A stretch of DNA of 64,000 bases from Pseudomonas sp. RGM2987 (GTDB lineage: Bacteria > Pseudomonadota > Gammaproteobacteria > Pseudomonadales > Pseudomonadaceae): NCBI RefSeq assembly GCF_022952855.1, contig NZ_JALJDX010000199.1, positions 1-64,000 on the forward strand, given 5' to 3'. The notes under the pieces were generated by a model. The model was given only the letters and a program-made list of their open reading frames with translations. It ran no database searches and was not told the DNA's origin. Positions within the stretch are counted from its first letter, which is position 1. Every line of letters begins with the position of its first letter. Shown here piece by piece: positions 48,338 through 58,056 of this stretch. The translations under genes were made by a program, and so were the position numbers.

Positions 48338-48906
48338 GCGGGTACCTCCTCGGCCAGCAGGCGGTGCAATTTCTGCTGGGCGTAACGCAAGCGGCTTTTC
48401 ACTGTTTCCAGCGGGACGCCGGTCAAGGCGGCGATCTGTGGTAAGTCCAGGTCGCCGTGCAGGCGCAGCAGGAAAACCTCCCGCTGGTCTTCGGGCAACG
48501 CCTGTAAAGCCGCGTCCAGGCGCGCCTGGTCGCGGCTCAGGCTCAGCTGTTGCTCGGGGCTGTCGGTGTCATCGGGCTGGACGTGAAGCTGCTCGTCGTA
48601 GCTGTCATGCAACGGGTTGTGGACACCGTGTTTGCGCCAGTGATCGATCAAGCGATTGCGGGCAATCTGGAACAACCACGTACGAAACTTCGCCCGTCCT
48701 TGTGGTTGGCTGGCACTGCGGATCAGGCTGAGCCAAGTGTCCTGGAAGATCTCCTCGGCCAGCTCGGCCTTGTTGCTCAGCGACACCAGGAAACGGTAAA
48801 GCCCCTGCCGATGACGGGCGTACAGGGCTTCAAAAGCAGCGCCGTCGCCATTGCGATAGCGCGCCAGCAATGATTCATCGCTGGGGGGATCCATCGGCGC
48901 GGGCAT
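48334..48906 (-). CDS. ECF-type RNA polymerase sigma factor
   Basis: A 190-residue sigma-70 family protein: region 2 (about 20-90, YRFLVSLSNKAELAEEIFQDTWL and FRTWLFQIARNRLID) and region 4 (about 130-185, LPEDQREVFLLRLHGDLDLP then VPLETVKSRLRYAQQKL). ATG 48906 has AAGGAG upstream. It should direct a small regulon; the VWA lipoprotein upstream may be part of it. Confidence 0.92.
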   Translation of the reverse strand: MPAPMDPPSDESLLARYRNGDGAAFEALYARHRQGLYRFLVSLSNKAELAEEIFQDTWLSLIRSASQPQGRAKFRTWLFQIARNRLIDHWRKHGVHNPLHDSYDEQLHVQPDDTDSPEQQLSLSRDQARLDAALQALPEDQREVFLLRLHGDLDLPQIAALTGVPLETVKSRLRYAQQKLHRLLAEEVPA

Positions 48907-48959
48907 TTGGGGGACGAACTCCTTTCGTGTGAACACAAACTCGCAGATTACAGAGGTCT

Positions 48960-49051
48960 CTGTGGGAGACGGGCTTGCCCGCGATAGCGGCAGGTCAGAC
49001 GAAACTTTTTCGCCTGACACTCCGTCTTCGCAGGCAAGCCAGCTCCCACAG
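48960..49051. repeat. REPIN between sigma and VWA genes
   Basis: Inverted copies with the core GGGCTTGCCCGCGATAGC, the same subtype as the REPIN inside mgoA. Confidence 0.85.
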
Positions 49052-49073
49052 TTAATCCCCGTTGTGCTTGGGA

Positions 49074-50744
49074 TCAGTGCTTGGCCGCCGGCTTGAGGCT
49101 CTGGGCCAGCTCGACCATCTGCACAAACTCGGCGCGCAGCCCGAACGGGTCGTCGCCGCGGGCGGAGCGGGCCAATTGAGCAGTGTCCTTCAAGCTCATC
49201 TCGCCAGTGTAGCGCCCATCGCCCTTGAGCTGCTGGGCGAAGGCGGCGACGGCGGCCGAGAAACGCAGGTCGTCGCTGGCCGTGCCTTCACTCTGCGCGC
49301 TGGCAATCGGATGCTCGATCAGCCGACTGCTGCCACCCTCAACTGACTTATAGCGAACTCGCAACATTGCCAGTTCCCCGGCCTTGCCGTCCTGCTTGGG
49401 CGCACTGGCGTAGCGCAACGGCTCCAACCAGCCTTTTTCGCCCTTGGGAACAATTTCGTACAGCGCCGTCACCGTATGCCCGGCGCCGATCTCGCCCGCG
49501 TCGACCTTGTCGTTGTTGAAATCCTCACGCTTCAGCGCACGATTCTCGTACCCCAGCAGGCGGTACTCGCTGACTTGGGCAGGATTGAACTCCACCTGCA
49601 ACTTCACATCCCGCGCCACCACCGCCAGGGTCGAGCTGAGTTGGTCCACCAGGACCTTGCGCGCTTCGAGCAGGTTATCGATATAGGCATAGTTGCCGTC
49701 GCCGGCATCGGCCAGTTGCTCCATCAGGTGTTCGTTGTAGTTGTCCACACCGAAGCCCAACGTGGTCAGCGATACGCCGCTTTTACGCTGGTCCACTGCC
49801 ATTTGCTTGAGGCTGTCGAAGTCACTGATGCCGACGTTGAAATCGCCGTCGGTGGCCAACAGGATGCGGTTGATGCCCTTATCGATATAACTTTCCCGGG
49901 CCATCTGGTACGCCAGCTCGATGCCCGAGGCCCCAGCCGTGGAACCCCCGGCGGTCAATTGATCGATGGCGTGACGGATCTTCTCCTTGTCCCGACCCGA
50001 GGTAGGCTTGAGCACCACCCGTGACTCGCCAGCATAGACCACCAGCGACACCCGGTCCTGGTCGCGTAATTGGTCCACCAGCAACTTCAGCGTGCTTTGG
50101 ACCAGCGGCAGGCCCTCGCGGCGATTCATCGAGCCGGACACGTCCACCAGGAATACCAGGTTGGCCGGTGCGAGGTCCGCCACTGCTCGGTCGGAGGCCT
50201 TGATACCGATACGCAGCAAACGGGTGTGCGGGTTCCACGGCGACGGCGCCAGCTCGGTGGTCACGCCGAAGGGCGATCCGTCGGTGGGCAACGCGTAGCT
50301 GTAAGGAAAGTAATTGACCATCTCCTCCAGTCGTACAGCCCCTTCCGGCGGCAGGCTACCCTGGTTGAGGAAACGTCGCACGTTGGCATAGCTGCCGGTG
50401 TCGACATCGACGCTGAAGGTGGAAACCGGCGTTTCGGCAACACTGTGGATGGGGTTGTCCGGCAGTTTTTCGTACTGCTCCCGCGGCTCGGAGCGGTAAT
50501 CCTCGGCGACGGTATCGCTCATCAACTTTGACGAGGCCATCGGGGCCGGCGCACTCATGCGCTGGAGCGCAGGCTGGGCCACATGAGCCACTTCGCCCTT
50601 GAGTTCAGAGCTGGGCGCCGCGGCTACCGGCTCGCCCGGCTTGGCGGTTTCTCCATACGGTTGGCTACAACCGGCCAGCGCCACTAGCAGGGTCACGGCG
50701 AAGCCCTGGGCAGCGGGGCGTAGGAATGGGAGCGGGCGGGACAT
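49074..50744 (-). CDS. VWA-domain lipoprotein (YfbK-like)
   Basis: A 556-residue protein from ATG 50744. A lipoprotein signal (VTLLVALAGC) marks membrane anchoring. A YfbK N-terminal domain (DNPIHSVAETPVSTFSVDVD) precedes a von Willebrand A domain with MIDAS motif DVSGSM (about 200-370) and a C-terminal DUF3520 region. Family role is unclear; such proteins often occur next to ECF sigma/anti-sigma genes. Here the pair lies downstream on the same strand, separated by a REPIN. Confidence 0.88.
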   Translation of the reverse strand: MSRPLPFLRPAAQGFAVTLLVALAGCSQPYGETAKPGEPVAAAPSSELKGEVAHVAQPALQRMSAPAPMASSKLMSDTVAEDYRSEPREQYEKLPDNPIHSVAETPVSTFSVDVDTGSYANVRRFLNQGSLPPEGAVRLEEMVNYFPYSYALPTDGSPFGVTTELAPSPWNPHTRLLRIGIKASDRAVADLAPANLVFLVDVSGSMNRREGLPLVQSTLKLLVDQLRDQDRVSLVVYAGESRVVLKPTSGRDKEKIRHAIDQLTAGGSTAGASGIELAYQMARESYIDKGINRILLATDGDFNVGISDFDSLKQMAVDQRKSGVSLTTLGFGVDNYNEHLMEQLADAGDGNYAYIDNLLEARKVLVDQLSSTLAVVARDVKLQVEFNPAQVSEYRLLGYENRALKREDFNNDKVDAGEIGAGHTVTALYEIVPKGEKGWLEPLRYASAPKQDGKAGELAMLRVRYKSVEGGSSRLIEHPIASAQSEGTASDDLRFSAAVAAFAQQLKGDGRYTGEMSLKDTAQLARSARGDDPFGLRAEFVQMVELAQSLKPAAKH

Positions 50745-51056
50745 GGGCTGAACCTCGTGAGTGGATGATCCGTTCACTAGCTCAGACGAGAGACGTCCGT
50801 GGTTCGGGTTACGCTTGATAATTTTTTTCCGTTCACCACCCTCCTCATCATTTTTCTGCGGTTCCTTGATACAACGAGCAGTTCAGCATGGCCTCCACCA
50901 CCGCGAAATACCTTCACCCCGGAAAACGCTGTTCAAGGACAAGAACCGCAATGAATTGGACCGCGTGTACGACTGCGGTGAATTTGATGATGCTGCTGTT
51001 TTGCCACTTCAGCGCCGTCAGAAGCTCAAAATCCGACATCTCGACATCTCGAGTTC
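50745..51056. other. Gene-free interval between VWA and RDD genes
   Basis: Small open frames here lack ribosome sites and coding character. Part of it (about 50930-51000) has codon-like text that may be a remnant of a lost gene, but no family is recognised. Confidence 0.4.
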
Positions 51057-51081
51057 AAACTGGAGCGGGATGCTCCAGTTT
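51057..51081 (-). terminator. Terminator hairpin of the RDD gene
   Basis: AAACTGGAGC-GGGAT-GCTCCAGTTT, a perfect 10-bp stem 6 nt after the stop codon on the minus strand; the stem's own T-run serves as the tract. Confidence 0.75.
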
Positions 51082-51087
51082 ATACCT

Positions 51088-51534
51088 TCAGGAATTGACA
51101 ACGATTGTCTTAGCCAACATATCGCTCAAACGACGGCGTAGGCCGAAAAACACAAAAATGCTTTCAAGAACGCTGAGCACCAAGAACAGCTTTAAAAAAT
51201 TGCGCAGAACCGACTGAAAAATTGTGCACTGCGTTGGGTAGGGAAATCCAACTACAGACGTGTGGCAAACGCGTTTGCCAATGCTCTGCCCATTGGGAAG
51301 CGCATCGCAAAACAAGATGTACAGAACGCCCAGTAAAATCAAAAAGCACTTAATGCCCCAGAAGAGCTTCAAGCCAATATCAGAGTTGAAATGCTCCGAA
51401 AAAGAGCCCAAAGCGCGCGTCATTAAAAAGATGAATAGAACGACTGACAAATCGACCAGGTACCCCAGAAATCTTTTGAGTGGACTGGCGACATCGTAGG
51501 TATACGCAGGGACTTCTGTAATTCCATTGCTCAT
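51088..51534 (-). CDS. RDD-family membrane protein
   Basis: A 148-residue protein from ATG 51534 (MSNGITEVPAY) with the RDD hallmark in RFLGYLVDLSVVLFIF (Arg and Asp in the first helix) and further helices at about 65-82 and 115-135, followed by the typical RRLSDMLAKT. Function unknown for most members. The gene is less GC-rich than its surroundings and stands alone with its own terminator, consistent with acquisition. Confidence 0.82.
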   Translation of the reverse strand: MSNGITEVPAYTYDVASPLKRFLGYLVDLSVVLFIFLMTRALGSFSEHFNSDIGLKLFWGIKCFLILLGVLYILFCDALPNGQSIGKRVCHTSVVGFPYPTQCTIFQSVLRNFLKLFLVLSVLESIFVFFGLRRRLSDMLAKTIVVNS

Positions 51535-52097
51535 GACTCTATTTATCCATATTTTTTGAGAGTTATGCACGTTCGGCCAGTTGCACGCGACGCCCCACTG
51601 TTGTTTAAGAGGAGTGCCAGCCTTTACCTCAGAGGCTACCCCACTACCCCATCAGGGTAGCCATTTGACATCATATTTCAGTGGCGGCGGGTTAGCGAGC
51701 ATGAGTGTGAAGCGTCTATAGAAAGGGCCATAGCGCGCGGCCACTCAGGCCCCGTAGGCGATGGGCGAAGCCCTCCGGCCCGTCATAATTACCTGGCTTC
51801 AAGCTGCTGGGACATCGCAATGTCTGGCGATAAACCGGAAGGTGAACAGCACCACGTGACAATCAAGGGCAACGTCACCAGCAACAGCAGCGAATCGATC
51901 CGAGGACAGTGGTTTCCGGGTTGCGCATGCTGCCCTGCTAGCCAGGGAACCACTGTGCTTAATGATGACTGGTCCCATTAGCGCGGTGCTCAGACAAGAA
52001 CGGCGCCGCTCAGCGCGAACCCGCGATTTGTGGATTTTTTGCGTGAGCGTCTTTGAAGAAGCGGCTCGCCGGGCTCATTGTGCCTTTCGAGCAGGCC
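51535..52097. other. 563-nt interval without a supported gene
   Basis: Composition is mixed. A 53-codon frame at 51820-51981 starts MSGDKPEGEQHHVTIKGNV but has only a weak ribosome site, so it is not called. No REP, tRNA or insertion sequence is seen. Confidence 0.4.
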
Positions 52098-53411
52098 TTA
52101 GGACTCACAAACCAACGAAGACTGCACTGATTGCAGGGCCCGGCGGGGAAAATACAGCGCCGCCCCCACCCCGACAGCCCCCATCACCACGCAATACCCC
52201 ACGCACACCCAGGGGCTCCACGGCACCAGCGCAATCAACACCAGCGGCGTCATACTCGCCCACAGTGCATAAGCGATGTTGTAGGTGAACGAGATGCCCG
52301 ATACGCGGATTTTCGGCGGGAACAGGTTGACCATCACCGACGGCACCGCGCCGACCACGCCGCAGCCAAGGCCGGCCACGGCGTAGGCCAGGCCCAGCCA
52401 GGCGCCGCCGCTGATCAGGCTGGCGTAGAGCAACGCGATGCCCACCGGCAGTAGCAGGCTGTAGAGCAGGACAGTGCGCCAGGCGCCGATACGGTCGACA
52501 ATCAGGCCGGCCAGGACGCAACCGATGTTCAGGAAGACGATGCCCAGGCTGCTCAGGGCGAAGGTGTGGCTGGGGCTCATGCCGAAGCTTTTTTGCATCA
52601 CGGTCGGGGTGATGACCACGAACACCACTACGGCGGAGGTCAGCACACAGGTCAGGATGACGGCCGGCAGCAAGGCGTGTCGGTAATCGCGCAAAACCGT
52701 GCGCAACGGCAGCTCAGCGGCGCCTTCGCGATTGGCGTGCAGGGCCATGAAGATCGGTGTTTCGCTCAGCCAGCGGCGCAGCCAGACGCCGATCACACCA
52801 AACACCCCACCCAGCAGGAAAGGCAGGCGCCAGGCGTAATCGAGGATTTCCTCAGGCGTGTAGATCCGCGCCAGCGCCGTTGCGGTCAGCGCGCCCAGCA
52901 AATAACCAAAGGTCAGGCCAGCCTGGAGAAAACCCAGGGCGTAGCCACGGTGATGCAATGGAGCATGTTCGGCTACGAACACCCAGGCGCTGGGCACTTC
53001 GCCGCCTACCGCCGCGCCCTGGAGGATGCGCAACGCCAGCAGCAGCAACGGGGCGAAATAACCGATCTGTGCGTAAGTCGGCATCACACCGATCAGCAGG
53101 CAAGGCAAGGCCATCATCAGGATGCTCAAGCTGAACACCCGCTTGCGCCCCAGGCGATCGGCGAAGTGCGCCATGAGTATGCCGCCCAATGGCCGAGCCA
53201 GGTAACCGGTGGCGAAAATCCCGAAGCTTTGCAGCAAGCGCAGCCAATCGGGCATTTGGGGCGGGAAGAACAACTGGCTGAGGGTCAGGGCGAAGAAGAC
53301 GAAGATGATGAAATCGTAGATCTCCAGCGCGCCGCCCAGGGCGGCGAGGCCCAGGGTCTTGTAATCGGAGCGGCTGAATCGATCGCCTGGCAGATGGGTT
53401 TTGGCAGTCAT
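52098..53411 (-). CDS. MFS transporter, metabolite:H+ symporter type
   Basis: A 437-residue twelve-helix transporter. The loop motif ADRLGRKRVFSLSILMMALPC and RILQGAAVGGEVPSAWVFVAEH are signatures of the metabolite:H+ symporter subgroup (citrate, proline/betaine, shikimate, alpha-ketoglutarate carriers). The substrate cannot be read from sequence. A small conserved gene lies 38 nt upstream on the same strand. Confidence 0.9.
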   Translation of the reverse strand: MTAKTHLPGDRFSRSDYKTLGLAALGGALEIYDFIIFVFFALTLSQLFFPPQMPDWLRLLQSFGIFATGYLARPLGGILMAHFADRLGRKRVFSLSILMMALPCLLIGVMPTYAQIGYFAPLLLLALRILQGAAVGGEVPSAWVFVAEHAPLHHRGYALGFLQAGLTFGYLLGALTATALARIYTPEEILDYAWRLPFLLGGVFGVIGVWLRRWLSETPIFMALHANREGAAELPLRTVLRDYRHALLPAVILTCVLTSAVVVFVVITPTVMQKSFGMSPSHTFALSSLGIVFLNIGCVLAGLIVDRIGAWRTVLLYSLLLPVGIALLYASLISGGAWLGLAYAVAGLGCGVVGAVPSVMVNLFPPKIRVSGISFTYNIAYALWASMTPLVLIALVPWSPWVCVGYCVVMGAVGVGAALYFPRRALQSVQSSLVCES

Positions 53412-53449
53412 GGGCAGATGGGCAGATGAAGTTGAAAGAGGGCCGCGAC

Positions 53450-53623
53450 TCAGGCGTCGCGGTCGTTGTCCACAGGCTCGGCCGGTGGTTGGCCTGGCTC
53501 GGCATCTTCGGCCGCGTCCGCAGGCAGGTAATCCTTACGGCTCCGGGCAATGGCCCGGCGGATCTCGTCGCCCTTGGTCGGGCAGTTAAGGAGGCGGGCG
53601 ATGCCGTCGAATTTCTGCGTCAT
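53450..53623 (-). CDS. Small conserved hypothetical protein
   Basis: 57 residues from ATG 53623 (MTQKFDGIARLLNCPTKGDEIRRAIARSRKDYLP is its N-terminal half in part: MTQKFDGIARL then KGDEIRRAIARSR). GGAGGATGGCG precedes the start. The acidic, proline-rich tail (DAAEDAEPGQPPAEP) is probably disordered. No function recognised; it may be co-transcribed with the transporter. Confidence 0.62.
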   Translation of the reverse strand: MTQKFDGIARLLNCPTKGDEIRRAIARSRKDYLPADAAEDAEPGQPPAEPVDNDRDA

Positions 53624-53700
53624 CGCCATCCTCCGGCATGAGTGAACAGGGGCTCGATAGTGCTCGCTTTTGGCGCTTGATGCCAATTTTGTGGTTGGGG

Positions 53701-53740
53701 TTGCTGCGCAACCCAGCGGCAGCAAGCTCCCTCGCCACGG
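53701..53740. repeat. Single REP copy
   Basis: AGCAAGCTCCCTCGCCAC core with the flank TTGCTGCGCAACCCAGC; no inverted partner. Confidence 0.78.
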
Positions 53741-53790
53741 GGGATTGTGGGGAGGGAGGATTTGTGTCCTACCCCCTACTCACCGGTTAC

Positions 53791-54351
53791 TCAGCGGTGA
53801 TAACGGCGTACGACGCTGCTGTTGCGCAATACGTGGCCTTTGATCTTTTCCATCAACTGGGCGCGGGTCAGGTCGGCAGGAAAGGCTTCCGGTGGCAGGT
53901 CCAGGGCGAAAAGCTGGATCAGGTAGTGATGGGCGCTGTCGCCAATAGGCGGGCAAGGGCCGATGTAGCCGTGGGTGCCCTTGCTATTGATGCCGCTCAT
54001 GCCTTCCAGCGTGGACTTGGTGCCCGCGCCCGCCGGAATCTGCCGCGTGCTGGCCTTGATCCCATAATGCACCCAGTGATCGACGCCCTGGCCGCGCTGG
54101 CCGTCCGGGTCGAGCATGACGATGGCATAGCTGAGCGTACCGGGCGGGCCGGCGTTCCAGCTCAGGGCCGGGGAAATATTCTTGCCGCCACAATTGTTGG
54201 CGTCACTGGCAGCCGCAGCGGTGAACAGGCGGTCGTCCGACACACCAGGGATGTTGAGGGTGAAACGGTCCTCGGCCTGGGCCGCCCCTTGTGCACACAG
54301 CACCAGGGCAACGGCTGCCAGCCAGGGGGCGAGAGAGTTCAATCGGGTCAT
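53791..54351 (-). CDS. YbhB/YbcL-family (PEBP-like) exported protein
   Basis: A 186-residue protein from ATG 54351 with a Sec signal peptide (LAAVALVLCAQGAAQAED). The phosphatidylethanolamine-binding fold is indicated by NISPALSWNAGPPGT, MLDPDG and DHWVHYGI, and by the pocket motif GYIGPCPPIGD-HHY. Bacterial members are periplasmic or cytoplasmic with uncertain ligands. Divergent from the Rieske-oxidoreductase gene. Confidence 0.9.
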   Translation of the reverse strand: MTRLNSLAPWLAAVALVLCAQGAAQAEDRFTLNIPGVSDDRLFTAAAASDANNCGGKNISPALSWNAGPPGTLSYAIVMLDPDGQRGQGVDHWVHYGIKASTRQIPAGAGTKSTLEGMSGINSKGTHGYIGPCPPIGDSAHHYLIQLFALDLPPEAFPADLTRAQLMEKIKGHVLRNSSVVRRYHR

Positions 54352-54489
54352 ACCGGGCACCTTATGCGGATCAGGCCATGGACGGCCTGCGAACTATAGC
54401 CGCAGCGCCCACCCGGTTGCAGTGACAATTATGCTGAACCTCGTTCCAGACCACCGACTCCAACGGGAAACGCCTGACGGAGATCGACC

Positions 54490-56025
54490 ATGCCTATGCA
54501 TAAAGTCGCCCGCTTCGCTGATGTGCGCGACGACCGCGGCCTTGAAGTGAGCATCAACGACACCTCCATCGTACTGCTGCGTGCAGGTGGTCAAGTGCGA
54601 GCCTTCCAAGGCAAATGCCCGCACGCCGGCGCGCCACTGGCCAAGGGCGCGGTGTGTCACGGACGGCTGATCTGCCCTTGGCACAAGGCCGGGTTCCGCG
54701 CCGAAGACGGCGCCCTGTGCGAGCCCCCGGCCCTCGACAGCCTGCTGCGCTATCACGTCGAGGTACGCGACGAGGATGTCTGGGTCGATGACCAACCGCT
54801 ACCGGCCGAGAAAATCCCCCCGGCCGACGATCCGCGCACGTTTGTCATCATCGGTGCGGGCGCGGCCGGTACCGCGTGTGCAGCGGCGTTGCGCGACAAA
54901 GGCTTTGGCGGACGGATCCAACTGGTCGACCGTGAAGCCGAAGCCGGGTACGACCGCACGGTGCTGAGCAAATATGTGTTGGCCGGCGACATGGCAGTCG
55001 ACGAGACGCCGCCGCTGCGCGATGAAAGTTATTTCACCCGACAACGCATCGAACGGGTCCGTGGCGAAGTCACGCGGCTGGACCCCAACGCTCGGAAAAT
55101 CCGACTCGCCGACGGCCAGGACCTGGGCTACGACGCGCTGCTCATTGCTACCGGCGCAGTGCCCAGGATGCCGGACCTGCCTGGCATCGATTTGCCGCAG
55201 GTCTTCGTGCTGCGCTCGATAGCGCACACCCGACGGATCCTCGGCAGCGCCCGCCCCGGACAGCGCGTGGTCATCATCGGCGACAGCTTCATCGCCATGG
55301 AAGCGGCCTCGGCCTTGCGCAAACGCGAGTTGAGCGTGACGGTACTGGCCCGCCATCCGGTGCCATTCGCCGCACAGTTGGGCGAGAGCGTCGGCCAGGC
55401 CATTTTGGCGCGGCATCGGGCTAACGGCGTGGTTTATCACTGCGAAGGCGAAGCGGCGCGGATAGAGGGCACTGGCAAGGTCGAAGCGGTGGTGCTGGAT
55501 AACGGCCAACGCTTTGCCGCGGATCTGGTGATCGTCGGCATCGGCGTGCGCCCGGCCACCGAACCGTTTGCGGACTTGCCACGGGAACCGGATCAATCGC
55601 TGACGACCGACGCCGGCATGCGCGTGACCGAGGGCGTATGGGCCGTCGGTGATATCGCGACCTTCCCGCTCAACGGCCAGCCCCGGCGAATCGAGCACTG
55701 GCGCCTGGCCCAGCAACAGGCGCGCATCGCCGCCGCGAACATGCTCGGGGGCGACGAGCATTACCTGGACGTGCCGTTTTTCTGGACCTATCACTTCGGC
55801 AAACGCTACGACTACCTGGGTCATGCCGAACAATGGGACGAGGTGCAATTCAAGGGCACGCCCGAACATCCGCCCTTTATCGCCCTGTTGGGCAACGACG
55901 GCCTGGTCGCTGCCGCCGTGGCCTGCGATGAAGGACGGGCCATGGCGGCACTGGCCCAGCGCATGAAACAACCGTTGCCGATGGATCAGGCCTGGCGGTT
56001 GGTCCGGGATTTCTCATCTTTCTGA
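54490..56025 (+). CDS. Rieske [2Fe-2S] domain fused to FAD ferredoxin reductase
   Basis: 511 residues. The N-terminal Rieske domain (about 1-105) has CPHAG and CPWHK ligand motifs. A pyridine-nucleotide disulfide-type reductase (about 115-420) follows, with FAD motif FVIIGAGAAGTACAAALRD, NAD motif VVIIGDSFIAMEAASAL and GVWAVGDIATFP. A C-terminal reductase domain completes the AIFM3-like arrangement. It probably passes electrons from NAD(P)H to the iron-sulfur centre or a partner. Single gene; substrate partner unknown. Confidence 0.92.
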   Translation: MPMHKVARFADVRDDRGLEVSINDTSIVLLRAGGQVRAFQGKCPHAGAPLAKGAVCHGRLICPWHKAGFRAEDGALCEPPALDSLLRYHVEVRDEDVWVDDQPLPAEKIPPADDPRTFVIIGAGAAGTACAAALRDKGFGGRIQLVDREAEAGYDRTVLSKYVLAGDMAVDETPPLRDESYFTRQRIERVRGEVTRLDPNARKIRLADGQDLGYDALLIATGAVPRMPDLPGIDLPQVFVLRSIAHTRRILGSARPGQRVVIIGDSFIAMEAASALRKRELSVTVLARHPVPFAAQLGESVGQAILARHRANGVVYHCEGEAARIEGTGKVEAVVLDNGQRFAADLVIVGIGVRPATEPFADLPREPDQSLTTDAGMRVTEGVWAVGDIATFPLNGQPRRIEHWRLAQQQARIAAANMLGGDEHYLDVPFFWTYHFGKRYDYLGHAEQWDEVQFKGTPEHPPFIALLGNDGLVAAAVACDEGRAMAALAQRMKQPLPMDQAWRLVRDFSSF

Positions 56026-56035
56026 CAGGCAAGAA

Positions 56036-56203
56036 CCTGTGGGAGCCGAGCTTGCTCGCGATGGCGTCGCCTCGGTTGATGGCAGTGTTGACCGACACAT
56101 CGCCTTCGCGAGCAAGCCCGCTCCCACAGGGGATGGGTGTCGTTGCAAATGCCATGTTCGGCGCAAATCCAAATGTGGGAGCGGGCTTGCTCGCGAAGAT
56201 CGC
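56036..56203. repeat. REP triplet after the Rieske reductase gene
   Basis: An inverted pair (56036-56130) plus a third copy ending at the pgaD stop codon, the same layout as the triplet behind mgoD. Confidence 0.88.
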
Positions 56204-56205
56204 AC

Positions 56206-56703
56206 CTACATATCCGCGGGAAGGTGAATGACTCGCGGACGCTCCAACCGCGCCAGCGGCGGGGGCTGCATTTCGGGACTGAGCACATGGAAATGCGGCA
56301 CCACGTGACTGATGTCGCCCTCCTGATTGTTATGGATGATCTTCGAGCCGGGCTGGCGCAAGGTATCCAGGCGCCCGTCGGTCAATTTGAAGCTTTCGCT
56401 CAAGCCTTGATCATCCACCACCGGCGCGGGCAGTCGGCGCTGGGCGAAGCTGCGGCTCTTGCGTTGCTGATAACGCGCCCAGGCAATCAACACCACCGCG
56501 TTGACCAGCGCCACCCAGCCGTAGATCTGCAAAGTCCCGAGGGTCTCGAAGGCCGAGCCACCGAGCCGCGGGCCAGCATGACTGTCGAACAACGGCCACA
56601 AGCCGTTGATCAGCAAGTACAACAAGCCGATCCATGCGAACACGGTGAACAACACATCGACCACCACCAGAAAAGGTCGTTGCCGGGTCCTGATAATTTT
56701 CAT
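56206..56703 (-). CDS. pgaD: PgaD, poly-N-acetylglucosamine synthase subunit
   Basis: A 165-residue inner-membrane protein with two helices (about 13-35 and 60-80) and a cytoplasmic tail. PgaD supports the PgaC synthase and takes part in c-di-GMP activation in E. coli. It overlaps pgaC by ATGA and is last in the operon. The C-terminal tail is longer than in E. coli. Confidence 0.9.
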   Translation of the reverse strand: MKIIRTRQRPFLVVVDVLFTVFAWIGLLYLLINGLWPLFDSHAGPRLGGSAFETLGTLQIYGWVALVNAVVLIAWARYQQRKSRSFAQRRLPAPVVDDQGLSESFKLTDGRLDTLRQPGSKIIHNNQEGDISHVVPHFHVLSPEMQPPPLARLERPRVIHLPADM

Positions 56704-58055
56704 CCGATCACTTCCTCTTCCTGATCATCGAGCGGCTTGATACCGCGATCCGGGCTGATCCAGCGCGCGCGTTTCTGGTGCTGCCCGAACAGCACTTTGG
56801 GAAAGCTCACCAGGGTGGTGAACAGGCTGATCAGCCAGAACACCAGCGGATACCAGACCACCCAGAACATGATGTGCCACAAGCCCTTTTCGTAGCGCCG
56901 GTCGATCAGGATGCTCACCGCGAACTGCATCAGGCACACCATGGCCAACAACAATCCGGTGAAGGCCGGCGGCATCAGATGGTCGACCGCAATGGCTGCG
57001 GGCATTTCGATGAACTTGCCCGCGCCCCAGAAAATTACCGACAGCAGGAAGGTGAACGCCCAACCGGTGGACAGGCAGTATTCGAACAACAGCGGCCACA
57101 GGTAGCGATGACGGTATTGCCAGATGCCACGGATGTTCTTGAACAGCACCTCGGCGCCGCCCTGGGCCCAGCGCAACCGCTGCCGCCACAGGCCGCGCAG
57201 GGTTTCGGGCATGAGGATCCAGCACAACGCCCGAGGTTCGTAGAAGATGCTCCAGTGGTCCAATTGCAGCTTCCAGCTGATGTCGATGTCTTCGGTGATC
57301 ATGTCCGGGCTCCAGTAGCCGACCCGATGCAGCGCCGTGCGGCGGAACGCGACGATCACGCCGGAGACTGTGAAGATCCGCCCGAACACCCGCTGGGTGC
57401 GTTTGATCAGACCGATGATCGAAGAAAACTCGCCGACCTGGACCCGCCCCACCAGGGTCGAACGGGTGCGGATTCGCGGGTTGCCGGTCACCGCGCCGAG
57501 GCGAGCGTTGTCGAGCATCGGTGCGACCAGATAAGCGCAGGTATTGGGCGCCAGCAGCGCATCACCGTCGATGCACACCAGGTATTCGCTGCGCGCGGCG
57601 ATGGCGCCCATGCGCAGGGCCACGGCCTTGCCCTGGTTTTCCGCCAGGTGCAGCACGCGCAGGCGCGGGTCATGGGCGGCCAGTTGATCGAGCACCTGGG
57701 CGGTGTTGTCCTTCGAGCCGTCGTTGATCGCAATGACCTCGATTTTCGGGTAATGCTGGCCCAATGCGGCGTGAATCGTGTCGGCGACGTTGTCGCCCTC
57801 GTTGAAGCATGGAACCAGAATGCTGATCAGCGGCTCGCCGACCAAGGACGGCGGCAGCGTGTCGTCCTTCCACGGCCAGTGGCGTTCCCAGTGCAGCCAG
57901 AAATACAGGCCACCGGCGATCCATAGCCCGGACATGAACAGCGGGTAAAAGAACACGAAGTCCATCAGGAATTGCCCGGTGACCAGGAAGATCAGGCCCA
58001 GGGGCACCCCAAGGACGATCGCCAACACCAGCAGGGCGAGCAGTCTGTCGAGCAT
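56700..58055 (-). CDS. pgaC: PgaC, poly-beta-1,6-N-acetylglucosamine synthase
   Basis: A 451-residue family 2 glycosyltransferase with membrane helices at both ends. Catalytic motifs: the nucleotide-binding PCFNEGDNV region, CIDGDALL, the TEDID base motif and QRLRWAQGG. It polymerises UDP-N-acetylglucosamine and pushes the chain through the inner membrane. It starts one base after the pgaB stop. Confidence 0.95.
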   Translation of the reverse strand: MLDRLLALLVLAIVLGVPLGLIFLVTGQFLMDFVFFYPLFMSGLWIAGGLYFWLHWERHWPWKDDTLPPSLVGEPLISILVPCFNEGDNVADTIHAALGQHYPKIEVIAINDGSKDNTAQVLDQLAAHDPRLRVLHLAENQGKAVALRMGAIAARSEYLVCIDGDALLAPNTCAYLVAPMLDNARLGAVTGNPRIRTRSTLVGRVQVGEFSSIIGLIKRTQRVFGRIFTVSGVIVAFRRTALHRVGYWSPDMITEDIDISWKLQLDHWSIFYEPRALCWILMPETLRGLWRQRLRWAQGGAEVLFKNIRGIWQYRHRYLWPLLFEYCLSTGWAFTFLLSVIFWGAGKFIEMPAAIAVDHLMPPAFTGLLLAMVCLMQFAVSILIDRRYEKGLWHIMFWVVWYPLVFWLISLFTTLVSFPKVLFGQHQKRARWISPDRGIKPLDDQEEEVIG

Positions 58056-58056
58056 G

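Noticed and set aside
51820..51981. 53-codon plus-strand frame (MSGDKPEGEQ...)
   Set aside because: Weak ribosome site, no recognised family, and an unusual cysteine-rich tail; not enough support.
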